A stretch of DNA of 64,000 nt from Pachyseris speciosa. Its lineage: Eukaryota; Cnidaria; Anthozoa; Scleractinia; Pachyseridae. Every line of letters begins with the position of its first letter. The stretch's first letter is position 1. Of the stretch, positions 54,978 to 64,000 are shown in pieces. Made by a program: the position numbers and the translations under genes. The notes under the pieces are model-generated. The model made no database searches and was not told the origin of the DNA. It saw only the letters and a program-made list of their open reading frames with translations. Location: NCBI GenBank assembly GCA_016490735.1, contig JAEMWC010000010.1, forward strand, positions 256,001 to 320,000, given 5' to 3'.

Positions 54978-55306
54978 AACGTTCCTTGCGTAAAGCCAGA
55001 TGAATTAAATTTACGTTTGTATAACGTTGGGCACAAATAAAAGCTGTTCGCCTAGTTTTCCGATGTCAGTGTCGGCGCTATCTCGATAATGGTAACAGAC
55101 CTGATACGTATTTTAGAGAACAACTTAGAGGCAGGTGTAGGAATTTATTTTTCACACATAGAGTCTCCATGAAATGTTTAAACTAATTGAATGTTAAGAC
55201 TTCCTCTGTCCGCTGTGATCAAAAATCGATCTCTCCCTTACACCACAGATATCTCTATTATCTCACCCACAGTAAAGCCTGTTTTAGTCCCTGTAAATTT
55301 GACTCC

Positions 55307-55547
55307 AGGGCCCGGTTGTTCGAAAGCCGATTAACTTAATCCAGAATTAGCGTGTACTTTGGCTGCAGTTTTTAACTTTTGGATCAAAGTTTCTTTTGCT
55401 GCTTTTTGTTTTCCAGGATTGAAGTTCTCTAATCTAAACTTTTGCAGGTCGTCAGCGTTTAACAACGTCTGTGGATAGAGAAATTAACTCCTTGGTTAAG
55501 TTTTAATCTTGGATTAGGGTTAATCGGCTTTCGAACAACCGGACCCT
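55307..55547. mobile_element. 241-bp MITE, 28-bp inverted ends
   Basis: The left end AGGGCCCGGTTGTTCGAAAG and right end CTTTCGAACAACCGGACCCT are complementary, extending inward through CCGATTAA/TTAATCGG. Unit 6 has the empty site (ACTCCAGATCTCTTCC, about 34680). Target duplication not clear. Confidence 0.8.
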
Positions 55548-56368
55548 GATCTCTTCCACCCTGGAAACAAGGCGTTATTATTTTAAAAGAGCCAAGTTAG
55601 TTAATGGGTACTCAGTTTAATAGGGTGTTTGTACAGAGGGCGCCAGCAAGGAAAGACCATTGTAAGAGAGTAATATTATCCATCAATTCGTGCTGATAGC
55701 AAGTTAGAGTTAATTGAGAATAGGCAAATATTGTGGGCTGGAAGAATTAGCTATTTAGTGATTATTACCAGGAGCCCACGGCTCCTCTTAATAGACTTAA
55801 GTTCATTTCGGCGGCTTTTACAGATGTAAACTTCTTTTAAAAATTGCATGGTCACCTTTCGAGCAAAAATAGAGAGAGTAGGAAACACGGACAAAGCAGA
55901 AAAAGGCGAGAAAGACATGTGTGAAAATAAAGGGAGAACAGAACAAAAATAACAGTAGTTCAGACCACCAAATATTTTTTAAAAATACATTTGTTTCGAT
56001 TATGGCGTAAATTTGGTGATCACGTAGCTTAGACTGTGTATCCTCTTTGGACGGCTTGGCCGCACTGCTTAGTAACATGAGTTTCATTAGAAATGCCACT
56101 CTCACTTCACGTAGCTCATTTTTGACCCATTTTCGGGCAAAATTTAATGTGTGTGTGTGCCCAGGAAAGCACGAGCCGTAAGCGACATCTTTTAACAAAC
56201 ATTTCTTTACCCCTGTCTTAAATGAACTTATTTTTATTTAGGCTCGAATTCCTTTTGTTCTAACACAGGGGAATATATCTCATAATCCCGCTATTAACTG
56301 TCTGAAAAGCTGGGCGCGACTTTGATTGTTTAAAGGAAAGAGTGGGGCTAATGAACAACTAATTAAGA

Positions 56369-56482
56369 TGCAAGGGGATTATTTGTTAATATGCAAGGGG
56401 GTTATGTGACTTATTCCCCTTGCATATTAATACATAACCCTCTAGCATACTAACACATAACCCCCTTGCTTACCAACACACG
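56369..56482. promoter_or_regulatory. Inverted GGGGGTTATGTG repeat upstream of GPCR copy 6
   Basis: GCAAGGGGATTATTTGTTAA and GCAAGGGGGTTATGTG are followed by complementary CATAACCCTCTAGC and CATAACCCCCTTGC units, about 345 bp before the TATA element. Confidence 0.45.
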
Positions 56483-56825
56483 ATATCCTTGCAAATGTTA
56501 CTTGGTAATGTTAAAAACAACACTAAAGTTTGTGAAATGAAACTGTCCATTTCCTTCTTTTTCGCTTCTTTTACAGATTCTTTTAGCAATGTAAAGTTAA
56601 ATTTGCATGTGAAATATTGCAATTAAAAAACAAAACAAAAAATGGCGTGTTGAGAGAAAGTGAGATGTTATATTTGCTACTGAATTCTTATGCCAACAAA
56701 CAACTTTGCTGCACGACTTTATAATTGACGGCAATATCTTTAATCAAGCTCAAACAATTAAATCGATTGCGTCATAGATTCATCGGGTGTGGGAGGACTG
56801 TGCCACCATCCTATTGAATCTACAG

Positions 56826-56834
56826 CATAAATAG
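56826..56834 (+). promoter_or_regulatory. TATA-like core element of GPCR copy 6
   Basis: CATAAATAG in CTACAGCATAAATAGAGCAA, 67 nt before the position of the lost ATG. Confidence 0.55.
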
Positions 56835-56900
56835 AGCAACACTGGCTCTCAAACAACTGAATTTGAGAAAAGCAACACAACTATCAGGAAGTCGGCAAAC

Positions 56901-57880
56901 TTGAATACAACGGTGAATGGATCGAGCTGCTCCATCTTCATTAACCCCACAGCAGCAATAATTGGGGAAACCGTTGCTTACTGCCTGATCTTTGTTGTTT
57001 CGCTGGTCGGGAATTCCTTGGTAGGAATAGTTGTTTACAAAACGCAAACCTTGAGGAAACCGATAAATTATTTCATCGTCAACATGGCCATGTCCGACCT
57101 GCTGTATCCTATATTCCTGTTTCCGAGTAATCTAAGTCGGTTGTACTCCAACTCCTGGCTTATCAGTGGTCCTCTTGGTCAGGCCTTGTGCAGATTGCCT
57201 CCCTTCTTCGCAGATGTCTCCGCTTATGTGTCTGTTCACAGCCTGGTTCTGGTTGCAGTGGATCGATTTGCAGCTGTGTTCTTTCCTCCCCGCTCTCCAC
57301 TCATCAGTTCAAAGCTGTGTCCCTACTTCATTCTCGCCACCTGGATCGTCGCTATGACATTCCACTCTCCATATCTTTTCGTCTTCAAAGTTTTTGAATT
57401 CAAAGGACAACTGCTTTGTCGCTGGCTTTGGAACGAAGTATTCGGAGACTCCTCCTCTGACTCAAATTACTTCTTAACAGCCGCTGTTGTAGTGATTTAC
57501 ATCCCTCTCGCCTTGTTGGCCGTGCTTTACTCCATCATCCTTATCAAACTCAAGTCCCAGAAGATTCCAGGCGAACAATTAGCCAACGCTGTGCAACAGC
57601 GAGCAAAAAGAAACAGAAACGTGCTGAAGATGGCCATTGCTATTAATTGTGTTGGGGTTTGCACTGTGCTTGGTTCCATTCAGTATTGTCGTGTTGCTAT
57701 TCTTATTTGACGTTGACATTATTTCAGCCTGTAGCTTATTTCTCTATAAAAACATAATCTTTTTTTTTGGCCATCTCAAATTGCGCCATCATTCCATGCA
57801 TATGTTTTATTTTCAGTAGTAATTATCAAAGAGCTCTTAAGGGACTCCTGAAGTGTTCTAGCGGCCCAGAGCAACAGTAG
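56901..57880 (+). pseudogene. Class A GPCR, copy 6: start lost, 4-nt insertion in TM6
   Basis: Nearly identical to the intact copy 7. The initiator is TTG instead of ATG (GGCAAACTTGAATAC). TM1-TM5 and the third loop are open, with TM2 Asp, DRF, TM4 Trp and the ECL2 Cys all kept. An extra 4 nt (about 57644, GCTATTAATTGTG against GCTATTGTG) shifts the frame in TM6, and the frame ends at 57710. TM6-TM7 remain readable in another frame to the family stop at 57880. The lesions are few, so inactivation is recent. A downstream ATG lies only in TM2. Confidence 0.9.
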
Positions 57881-58449
57881 CTCTCAAAACTTCTCACTGC
57901 CACATGGTGTCTCAGTTTCTAAACCTCAGGCATAAAATGAAAGCCATACGAAAGCCTAACAATGTTTATTCCTCAGTTTTCTGTAGACGCACAAACTTTC
58001 GTGAAAACTGCAATACTTAATTCACGTAAGTAAAGCGAAATTGTAATTTTATTACACGGATGACTAGTTCTGTACGCAAGAACCAAAACCTTGAATAACT
58101 CAGTGAAGAGATACCTTATATGCCGTGTAATATAAGATATAACTTGTAAATATTTGTGAAAGGTTTTAACATGATCAATAAAACTCTTGTTGTAAATAGT
58201 CGCATCAGTAAGTAAGATATTGTTCCTCGTACCATTCATTAAAAAATTAGTTGTTTCTTCATGAATGTTTTCACTTCAAAAGATTTCAATGCATAAAAGA
58301 ATAGAACATACTACTGAAAAAGGGCATAAACTTTTAAAAGAATGATTTCCTCCTGACAAAATGCTAACTTGTAAATGAGCAAAGAACATTAATCTGTCGA
58401 CGAAAAGAATTGTAAATAAACCTGTTATGACGTGTAACACGACCTAACT

Positions 58450-58549
58450 TTGACTTTCTCAAAGCCTGTTTTTGTTTCTCTCGCGACTCCGTCCCGAGAC
58501 TTGTCTCGCGACTTAGTCGCTCGTTTAAGTCGACTTGGCAGCAAGCCTA
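58450..58549. mobile_element. 100-bp insertion with 9-bp direct flanks
   Basis: GACCTAACT occurs at 58441-58449 and 58550-58558, and other units have no such segment there. The insert has GACTCCGTCCCGAGACTTG and TCGCGACTTAGTCGC phrases but no terminal inverted repeats. Class unknown. Confidence 0.65.
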
Positions 58550-59470
58550 GACCTAACTGAGACACTTTGCTGAACGGTTATAACAGTTATTTGTGACTTT
58601 GGATGAAAACTATGCGAAACAAATTGAAAGAATTTCAAAATCGTCCTTTGGTCGAATTTGCCTTCTTTTGTGAAACTCTTACTAGTTAGGATGAAGAATG
58701 TTATAATCGAACTTTCTTTATAAAAGGGTATAAAATATTGCAACGTAGCACTGTACTACGTTTTATTTTCTCTTTCACTCAAGTTTCAGCGAAATTAACA
58801 ATAATTTAGATATCACCAGAATGTCTTCCAGATAAACCCCATACTCATTCCGTCTGTTAGCGCTTCCTTTAGCTTTATCTCTACTGTTAAAAGGTGTCAG
58901 ATCCTATATACTATTTCAAATAAGGGGGATCTTTTGGCTCCAAATTTAAGCTTTTCAAATTTGAATCTCTCAAATCATAATAACCCTGAGTGAGTCTTAG
59001 CTTACAAATCCTCTTTATATTCTTGGAAACTGCATTTGCTTTTTTAAATTCACTCCTTCGTTATTCTGCTCGAATGATGTCACAATTTGCCTTACGCCCT
59101 GTTACCAGGTGTGACCAATTTGTCACGTTAGGTTCAGCACGAGCGACTTTCCCGTGCGTTGTTCCCATTTTAAAGCTCTAAGCAACAAAAATTTCCAAAT
59201 ATATAGGATTTCTTTCAGTGATCCTCTGCTCTCCTGTAAGCAATTCTTTCCCTTTCCTTGAATGCACCTGCTCTGTTGCATGTTCAAAACAGGAAGCAAA
59301 TAGAAAGGACAATAGCATCAGTTTACGCGCACTCATTAGGTTAATAAGTGCGGTTAATTGAAGTTCGACACCCGCTCTTAATTTGGCTTCCGAGACAAAA
59401 ATCAATAGTCATTTGTTCATCACTCACGGGGATATTAATTACGAACCAACTAAATGACCAGCTCCTAGTT

Positions 59471-59543
59471 GGCTTGTTAGCTCAGTTGGTAGTGCACTGC
59501 ACCGGTATCGCAGAAGTCGTGGGTTCGAATCCTGTACAATTTT
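59471..59543 (+). pseudogene. tRNA-like relic, unit 8
   Basis: Box A GGCTTGTTAGCTCAGTTGG and box B GTGGGTTCGAATCCT are present, with a decayed acceptor 3' strand ending in a T run. Confidence 0.65.
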
Positions 59544-61492
59544 TTTGGCTTTATTTTCACTACTGCTAAAGTAGTGTTCATAACTGCGATGATCACTCAC
59601 ATATTCATTTATTAATCCGCAGTTCAAATATATGATTTTCATATATTCATATATAGTCAAACATGGAGCATTTAAATTTTTAAGAGGAGCAAATATTTGG
59701 CGGTGTATCTCTGGCGTTTTGTGTAATGACCGAGTCCCTGATCATTTGATCGCCAAACATTTAAGACACATGCAATTTGATGGGAACAAATCTGTCTCAT
59801 GAGCGGAGTGAACAATAAATTGAGGACATCATTTGAAAATTCTTGCAAAAGTTCTGAAAGAAACGTTGCTTCAAGGCATTTGCAGACAAACAAGAGAAAT
59901 ACCCAACCGTTATACAGGTGGTCCAATTTAAGGAAAACATTAGTTGTCCGACACTTGCTCTTCATTGCGGGTAAAACAAAAATTACTAAACAGGGAACAC
60001 TTAAGTTATTAAGAGGAGCAAATTTTGCGCTGTATCCCTGGGGTTTTGTGTGATGACTGAGTCTCTCATCTTAAGATCACCAAACATTTGAAACGTACTA
60101 TTTGACAGGATGAAATTGTTCTTACCTGTGCGTGAACAACAAACAGTGAGGAGAACATCATGTTAAACTTCTAAAATAAAAGGTGTTGGGAATTTTTTAT
60201 TTACCGGAGTGGGGATGGGGAGATGGAAGGGGAATGTTGGCGGTGTCTCTTTGTGGGGGTAGAGGGTATCGGGGGTGTACGCAGAAAAGGTTCTTCACGA
60301 AACACGGCTTTAAGGCAATTTCAGACAAACGACAACAATTACCAGAATTTCGGGATCATGTATCTTAGAACTATATTCCATAAACGGTCGATAAACTCCA
60401 AGCTATGATCAGTACCCAGTTTCAATATTGTACTGAAATACAACCGATCTCGTTTAGGTTACCTCTCTACAAAATAATACTCTGTGGGAATAAAAACAAA
60501 AAATATAAATCAGTTAATTGTTCCGCAAGAGCTGACGTCCTCCTTCCATCAGGTCGCCGTAACATGATTCCTTTATGCGCTCACAGCTTCTTGTTTCTAC
60601 ATTTAAGATCAAATTTAAAGAGGTGATTAGGACACCTTTTAAAAACGCTCCTCACGTAAAGCCAGATGAAGTAAATTTACGTTTGTATAACGTTGGGCAG
60701 AAATAAAAGCGGTTCGCCTTTATAGCGCCTTTATAAACTTGGTTAATGCTATATATTATGATCCATCGATTCGTGCCGAAAGCAAGTTAGAGTTAATTGA
60801 TAATAGGCAAATAATTGTGGGCTGGAAGAATTAGCTATTTAGTAATTATTACGGCTCCTGTTATTAGACTTAAGCTCCTTTCGGCGGCTTTTACAGATGT
60901 AAACGTCTTTTAAAAGGTGCATCGTCACCTTTCGAGCAGAAAATAGGGAGAAGGAAACACGGACAAAGCAGAAAAAAACGAGAAAGACGTGTGAAAATAA
61001 AGGGAGAACAGAACAAAAATAACTGTACTTCAACCTACCAAATGACTTTTAAACACACATTTGTTTCGATCATGGCTTAAACTTTGGTGATCACGTAGCG
61101 TAGGCTGCGTACTCTATTTTGGACGGCTTGGCCGCACTGTTTAGTAACACAGTGAGTTAGAAATGCCACTCTCGCTTCACGTAGCTATTTTTGACCCATT
61201 TTTCGGTAAAATGTAATGGTTTAACCGAAGAGTGCATGGCTGAGGAATATTGACAAGAGGGAATTCTAAAGCGAAAGAGAAGTGCCCAGGGAAGCACGAG
61301 CCGTAAGCGAGGTTTTTCAACATACATTTCTTTACCCCCTGTATTAAATGAACTTATTTTTACTTTGGCTCGAATTCCTTTGTTTTCCCACAGGGGATTA
61401 TATCTCATAACCCCGCTATTAACTGTCTGACAAGCTGGGTGTGGCTCTGATTGTTTAAAGGGAAGACTGGGGCTAATAACAACTAATTAAGA

Positions 61493-61582
61493 TGCAAGGG
61501 GGTTATGTGTTTATATGCAAGGGGGTTATGTGACTTATTCCCCTTGCATATTAATACATAACCCCCTTGCTTACTAACACAT
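61493..61582. promoter_or_regulatory. Inverted GGGGGTTATGTG repeat upstream of GPCR copy 7
   Basis: Two GCAAGGGGGTTATGTG units are followed by CCCCTTGCATATTAATAC and CATAACCCCCTTGC. In this unit it is pushed to about 860 bp before the TATA element by the LINE insertion. Confidence 0.45.
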
Positions 61583-61624
61583 GATTTCCTTGCAAATGTT
61601 ACTTGGTAATGTTAAAAACAACAC

Positions 61625-61625
<1 letters not shown>

Positions 61626-61683
<58 letters not shown>

Positions 61684-62134
61684 CCTTTATTTTAAAACGA
61701 TGAGTATTAAAGCTACATGAGCTTGTGGGGTAGTTTGCAATTAATTAATCACTAAGTAAACTAAAAAACTAGGGGTACATACAGAAAGAACGTTTGAACT
61801 TAAATCAGGGGTGCTAACAAATATGAAATTGTGAACATAAATTTAAGTATATACAAAGTCATCTTTTCGAAAATTACAAGTGGATACAGACGTTATCTTG
61901 AAGCTACATTCATTAAAATTAACTAGAGATTTAAGCTTTAGCCTGAGGTCACGATACGGAATGTTTTTGTCAGGGCACTGCAATGTTGGTCACTACATTC
62001 CACAGGACTGAGCCTCTAAACGCGACAGAGTCTTTCAAGTAACGCGTGTTGAAGCGTGGAACAATTAAAGAAGCGCAAGTCCGGGTTGAATAATTTGTGG
62101 CCCGTTTCTTAGAAATCAGATCGATTAATGTGAC
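61626..62134 (-). mobile_element. 5'-truncated LINE 3' end with (TCTA)n tail
   Basis: Interrupts the unit between AACAACACT and ACTTTGTGAAATG, which are adjacent in other units; ACACT is repeated at both edges. On the - strand the 62-codon frame (62158-61970) has the RT C-terminal pattern PRFNTRYLKDSVAFRGSVLW. It is followed by a 3' UTR, AATAAAGG and (CTAT)n (61625-61684). Different tail and family from the LINE at 38.8-42.0 kb. Confidence 0.75.
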
Positions 62135-62441
62135 ACTTTGTGAAATGAAACTGTCCATTTCCCTCTTTTTCGCTTCTTTTTACAGATTCTTTTCGCAATG
62201 TAAAGTTAAATTAAATTTGTATGTCAAATATTGCAATTAAAAAACAAAACAAAGAATGGCGTGTTGAGAGAAAGTGAGATGTTATATTTGCTATTGGATT
62301 CTTCTGCCAACAAACAACTTTGCTGACCTTATATTTGACGGCAGTACATGTATCTTTAATCAAGCTCAAACAATTAAATCGATTGCGTCATAGATTCATC
62401 GGGTGTGGGAGGACTGTGCCACCATCCTATTGAATCTACAG

Positions 62442-62450
62442 CATAAATAG
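62442..62450 (+). promoter_or_regulatory. TATA-like core element of the intact GPCR
   Basis: CATAAATAG in CTACAGCATAAATAGAGCAA, 67 nt before the ATG. The block CAACTGAATTT-AGAAAAGCA between them is kept in copies 1, 2, 5, 6 and 7 and probably contains the transcription start. Confidence 0.65.
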
Positions 62451-62516
62451 AGCAACACTGGCTCTCAAACAACTGAATTTAAGAAAAGCAACACAACTAT
62501 CAGAAAGTCGGCAAAC

Positions 62517-63485
62517 ATGAATACAACGGTGATTGGATGGAGCTGCTCCATCTTCATTAACTCCACAGCAGCAATAATTGGGAAAACGGTTGCTTACTGC
62601 CTGATCTTTGTTGTTTCGCTGGTCGGGAATTCCTTGATAGGAATAGTTGTTTACAAAACGCAAACCTTGAGGAAACCGATAAATTATTTCATCGTCAACA
62701 TGGCCATGTCCGATCTGCTGTATCCTATATTCCTGTTTCCGAGAAATCTAAGTAAGTTGTACTCTAACTCCTGGCTTATCAGTGGTCCTCTTGGTCAGGC
62801 CTTGTGCAGATTGCCTCCCTTCTTCGCAGATGTCTCCACTTATGTGTCTGTTCAAAGCCTGGTTCTGGTTGCAGTGGATCGATTTGCAGCTGTGTTCTTT
62901 CCTCTCCGCTCCCCACTCATCAGTTCAAAGCTGTGTCCCTACTTCATTCTCGCCACCTGGATCGTCGCTATGGCTTTCTGGTCTCCATATCTCTTCTCCT
63001 ACAAACTTGTTGAATTCAAAGGACAACCATTTTGTTGGAACGAAGTATTCGGAGACTCCTCCTCTACCTCAAATTACTTCTTAGCAGCCGCTGTTGTAGT
63101 GATTTACATCCCTCTCGCCTTGTTGGTCGTACTTTACTCCATCATCCTTATCAAACTCAAGTCGCAGAAGATTCCAGGCGAACAATTAGCCAACGCTGAG
63201 AAACAGCGAGCGAAAAGAAACAGAAAAGTGCTGAAGATGGCCATTGCTATTGTGTTGGGGTTTGCACTGTGCTGGGTTCCATTCAGTATTGTCCTGTTGC
63301 TATTCTTATTTGACGTTGACATTATTTCAGCTTGTAGCTTTTTTATCTTTTACAACGTTGTCTGGTTTATGGCCATCTCTAATTGCGCCATCAATCCATG
63401 CATATGTTTTAGTTTCAGTAGTAATTATCAAAGAGCTCTTAAGGGATTCCTGAAGTGTTCGGCTAGCGGCCCAGAGCAACAGTAG
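62517..63485 (+). CDS. Class A (rhodopsin-family) GPCR, intact, 322 aa
   Basis: Seven membrane helices at about residues 20-46, 57-80, 97-120, 141-163, 187-213, 240-265 and 275-300. Family marks are Asn38 in TM1 (GN), Asp66 in TM2 (NMAMSD), a Cys97-Cys173 pair linking TM3 and ECL2, D121-R122-F123 (DRY site), Trp148, Pro199 and Tyr207 in TM5, C252WVP255 in TM6 and N293-P294 in TM7. The NPxxY tyrosine position is Cys (NPCIC). N-glycosylation sequons lie at residues 2 and 15; Cys314 in the short tail may be palmitoylated. The length is short for the class but complete. The ATG is the conserved one of the array. It is a single-exon gene, likely a peptide- or amine-type receptor in the plasma membrane signalling through G proteins. 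The ligand cannot be told from sequence. Confidence 0.93.
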   Translation: MNTTVIGWSCSIFINSTAAIIGKTVAYCLIFVVSLVGNSLIGIVVYKTQTLRKPINYFIVNMAMSDLLYPIFLFPRNLSKLYSNSWLISGPLGQALCRLPPFFADVSTYVSVQSLVLVAVDRFAAVFFPLRSPLISSKLCPYFILATWIVAMAFWSPYLFSYKLVEFKGQPFCWNEVFGDSSSTSNYFLAAAVVVIYIPLALLVVLYSIILIKLKSQKIPGEQLANAEKQRAKRNRKVLKMAIAIVLGFALCWVPFSIVLLLFLFDVDIISACSFFIFYNVVWFMAISNCAINPCICFSFSSNYQRALKGFLKCSASGPEQQ

Positions 63486-63782
63486 CTCTCAAAACTTCTC
63501 ACTGCCACATGGCGTCTCGGTTTCTAAACCTCAGGCATAAAATGAAAGCCATACGAAAGCCTAACAATGTTTGTTTCCTCAGTTTTCTGTAGGGGAACAA
63601 ACTTTTGTGAAAACTGCAATACTTAATTCACGTAAGTAAAGCGAAATTGTAATTTTATTACAGGGATGACTAGTTCTGTACGCACGAACCTAAACCTTGA
63701 ATAACTCAGTGAAGAGATACCTGATGTGCCGTGTAATATAAGATAGAACTTGTACATATTTGTAAAAGGTTTTAACATGATC

Positions 63783-63788
63783 AATAAA
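63783..63788 (+). other. Polyadenylation signal AATAAA
   Basis: AATAAA about 300 nt after the receptor stop codon. The same GTTCAATAAAA/GATCAATAAAA motif follows the other GPCR copies (about 5242, 32343, 37444, 58174). Confidence 0.55.
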
Positions 63789-63802
63789 ACTCTTGTTGTA
63801 AA

Positions 63803-63805
<3 letters not shown>

Positions 63806-63848
<43 letters not shown>

Positions 63849-63880
63849 GAAGTGAGACACGAAAATTTGGTTTATCAACG

Positions 63881-63911
<31 letters not shown>

Positions 63912-64000
63912 GGATTTGATTAGCTGACGTTTCGAGCGTTAGCCCTTCGTCGGAGCGAATCGAGGAATTGTGGGTTGTGTATGGTTATATACAGAAAATG
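63806..64000. repeat. Start of an unrelated dispersed repeat at the window edge
   Basis: Array homology ends at GTAAATAAA. The new sequence contains GACGTTTCGAGCGTTAGCCC and CGGAGCGAATCGAGGAATTG, which I recall as a highly repeated phrase in cnidarian genomes, possibly tied to Penelope-like elements. It is cut by the window end. Confidence 0.45.

Larger units (their letters stand above)
54978..58564 (+). repeat. GPCR-array unit 7 (5'-truncated)
   Basis: Starts abruptly at ACGTTCCTTGCGTAAAGCC, equivalent to 8239 in unit 2, so the first 2.7 kb of the unit are missing at the LTR boundary. It contains a MITE, an inverted GGGGGTTATGTG repeat (56369-56482), promoter, GPCR copy 6 and its 3' flank with a 100-bp insertion. 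The spacers show no gene. Confidence 0.8.
58565..63805 (+). repeat. GPCR-array unit 8
   Basis: Complete unit without MITEs: tRNA-like relic at 59471, two TTTGGCGGTG-type blocks (about 59700 and 60025), G-rich tract at 60195-60280, cruciform-type repeat, a LINE 3' insertion at 61626-62134, then the intact GPCR. The 3' flank ends where a different repeat begins at about 63806. No other gene seen. Confidence 0.85.

Noticed and set aside
63620..63662. Possible intron in the receptor 3' flank (GTAAGTAAAG...TTATTACAG)
   Set aside because: Only about 30 nt, too short for an animal intron; the AG context is chance in AT-rich DNA.
63806..64000. Hammerhead ribozyme in a possible Penelope-like end
   Set aside because: CTGACG and GAAAC are present separately, but the CUGAUGA core and stem arrangement are not visible in this fragment.

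Overview
The window looks like AT-rich nuclear DNA of an anthozoan cnidarian, most likely a stony coral. The reasons are eukaryotic splice signals and pol II/pol III genes, class A GPCR genes, and repeat families I associate with coral genomes (tRNA-headed SINEs, foldback MITEs, a Ty3/Gypsy element, an IS3EU-like DNA transposon, CR1/L2-like LINEs). Species and repeat names come from recall, not from a search.

The backbone is a head-to-tail segmental duplication. A unit of roughly 5 kb is repeated about eight times: units start near 1, 5524, 9406, 16133, 26147, 32578, 54978 and 58565. Each unit was built to carry one intronless rhodopsin-type GPCR gene on the + strand, with a shared TATA-like core promoter (CATAAATAG) about 65-80 nt before the ATG. 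Only the last gene (62517-63485, 322 aa) is intact. The others are decayed or truncated: 4123-5015, 9280-9398 (5' stub), 11437-11487 (5' stub), 31088-32061 (one frameshift in TM1), 36185-37187 (several frameshifts) and 56901-57880 (start codon lost plus a 4-nt insertion). Unit 4 has no GPCR body. Several units also carry a tRNA-like pol III relic, a G-rich tract, and upstream of the promoter a GGGGGTTATGTG-type inverted repeat.

The array has been heavily invaded. (1) 11.5-15.7 kb is foreign DNA in place of most of GPCR copy 3. It contains a near-perfect 162-bp inverted repeat with two divergent tRNA genes. (2) 18527-24590 is a 6.06-kb palindromic DNA transposon with 6-bp target duplications and a truncated D-D-35-E transposase at its turn-around; it fits the IS3EU superfamily. 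(3) 28.25-31.0 kb is unit-foreign sequence with a LINE scrap. (4) 37693-54977 is a Ty3/Gypsy-like LTR element on the - strand: gag, an unusual acidic repeat region, protease, RT, RNase H, integrase, chromodomain and an env-like third gene. All are broken, and the RT has lost one catalytic Asp. Its 3' LTR is split by a 3.9-kb composite of a LINE and a foldback element bounded by inverted repeats. Its body holds two SINEs, one of them itself split by a hAT-like MITE.

In short, one GPCR locus was amplified and then mostly pseudogenised, with at least three levels of nested transposition. The intact receptor is the only host gene I would expect to be functional; the two tRNA genes in the inverted repeat may also be active.
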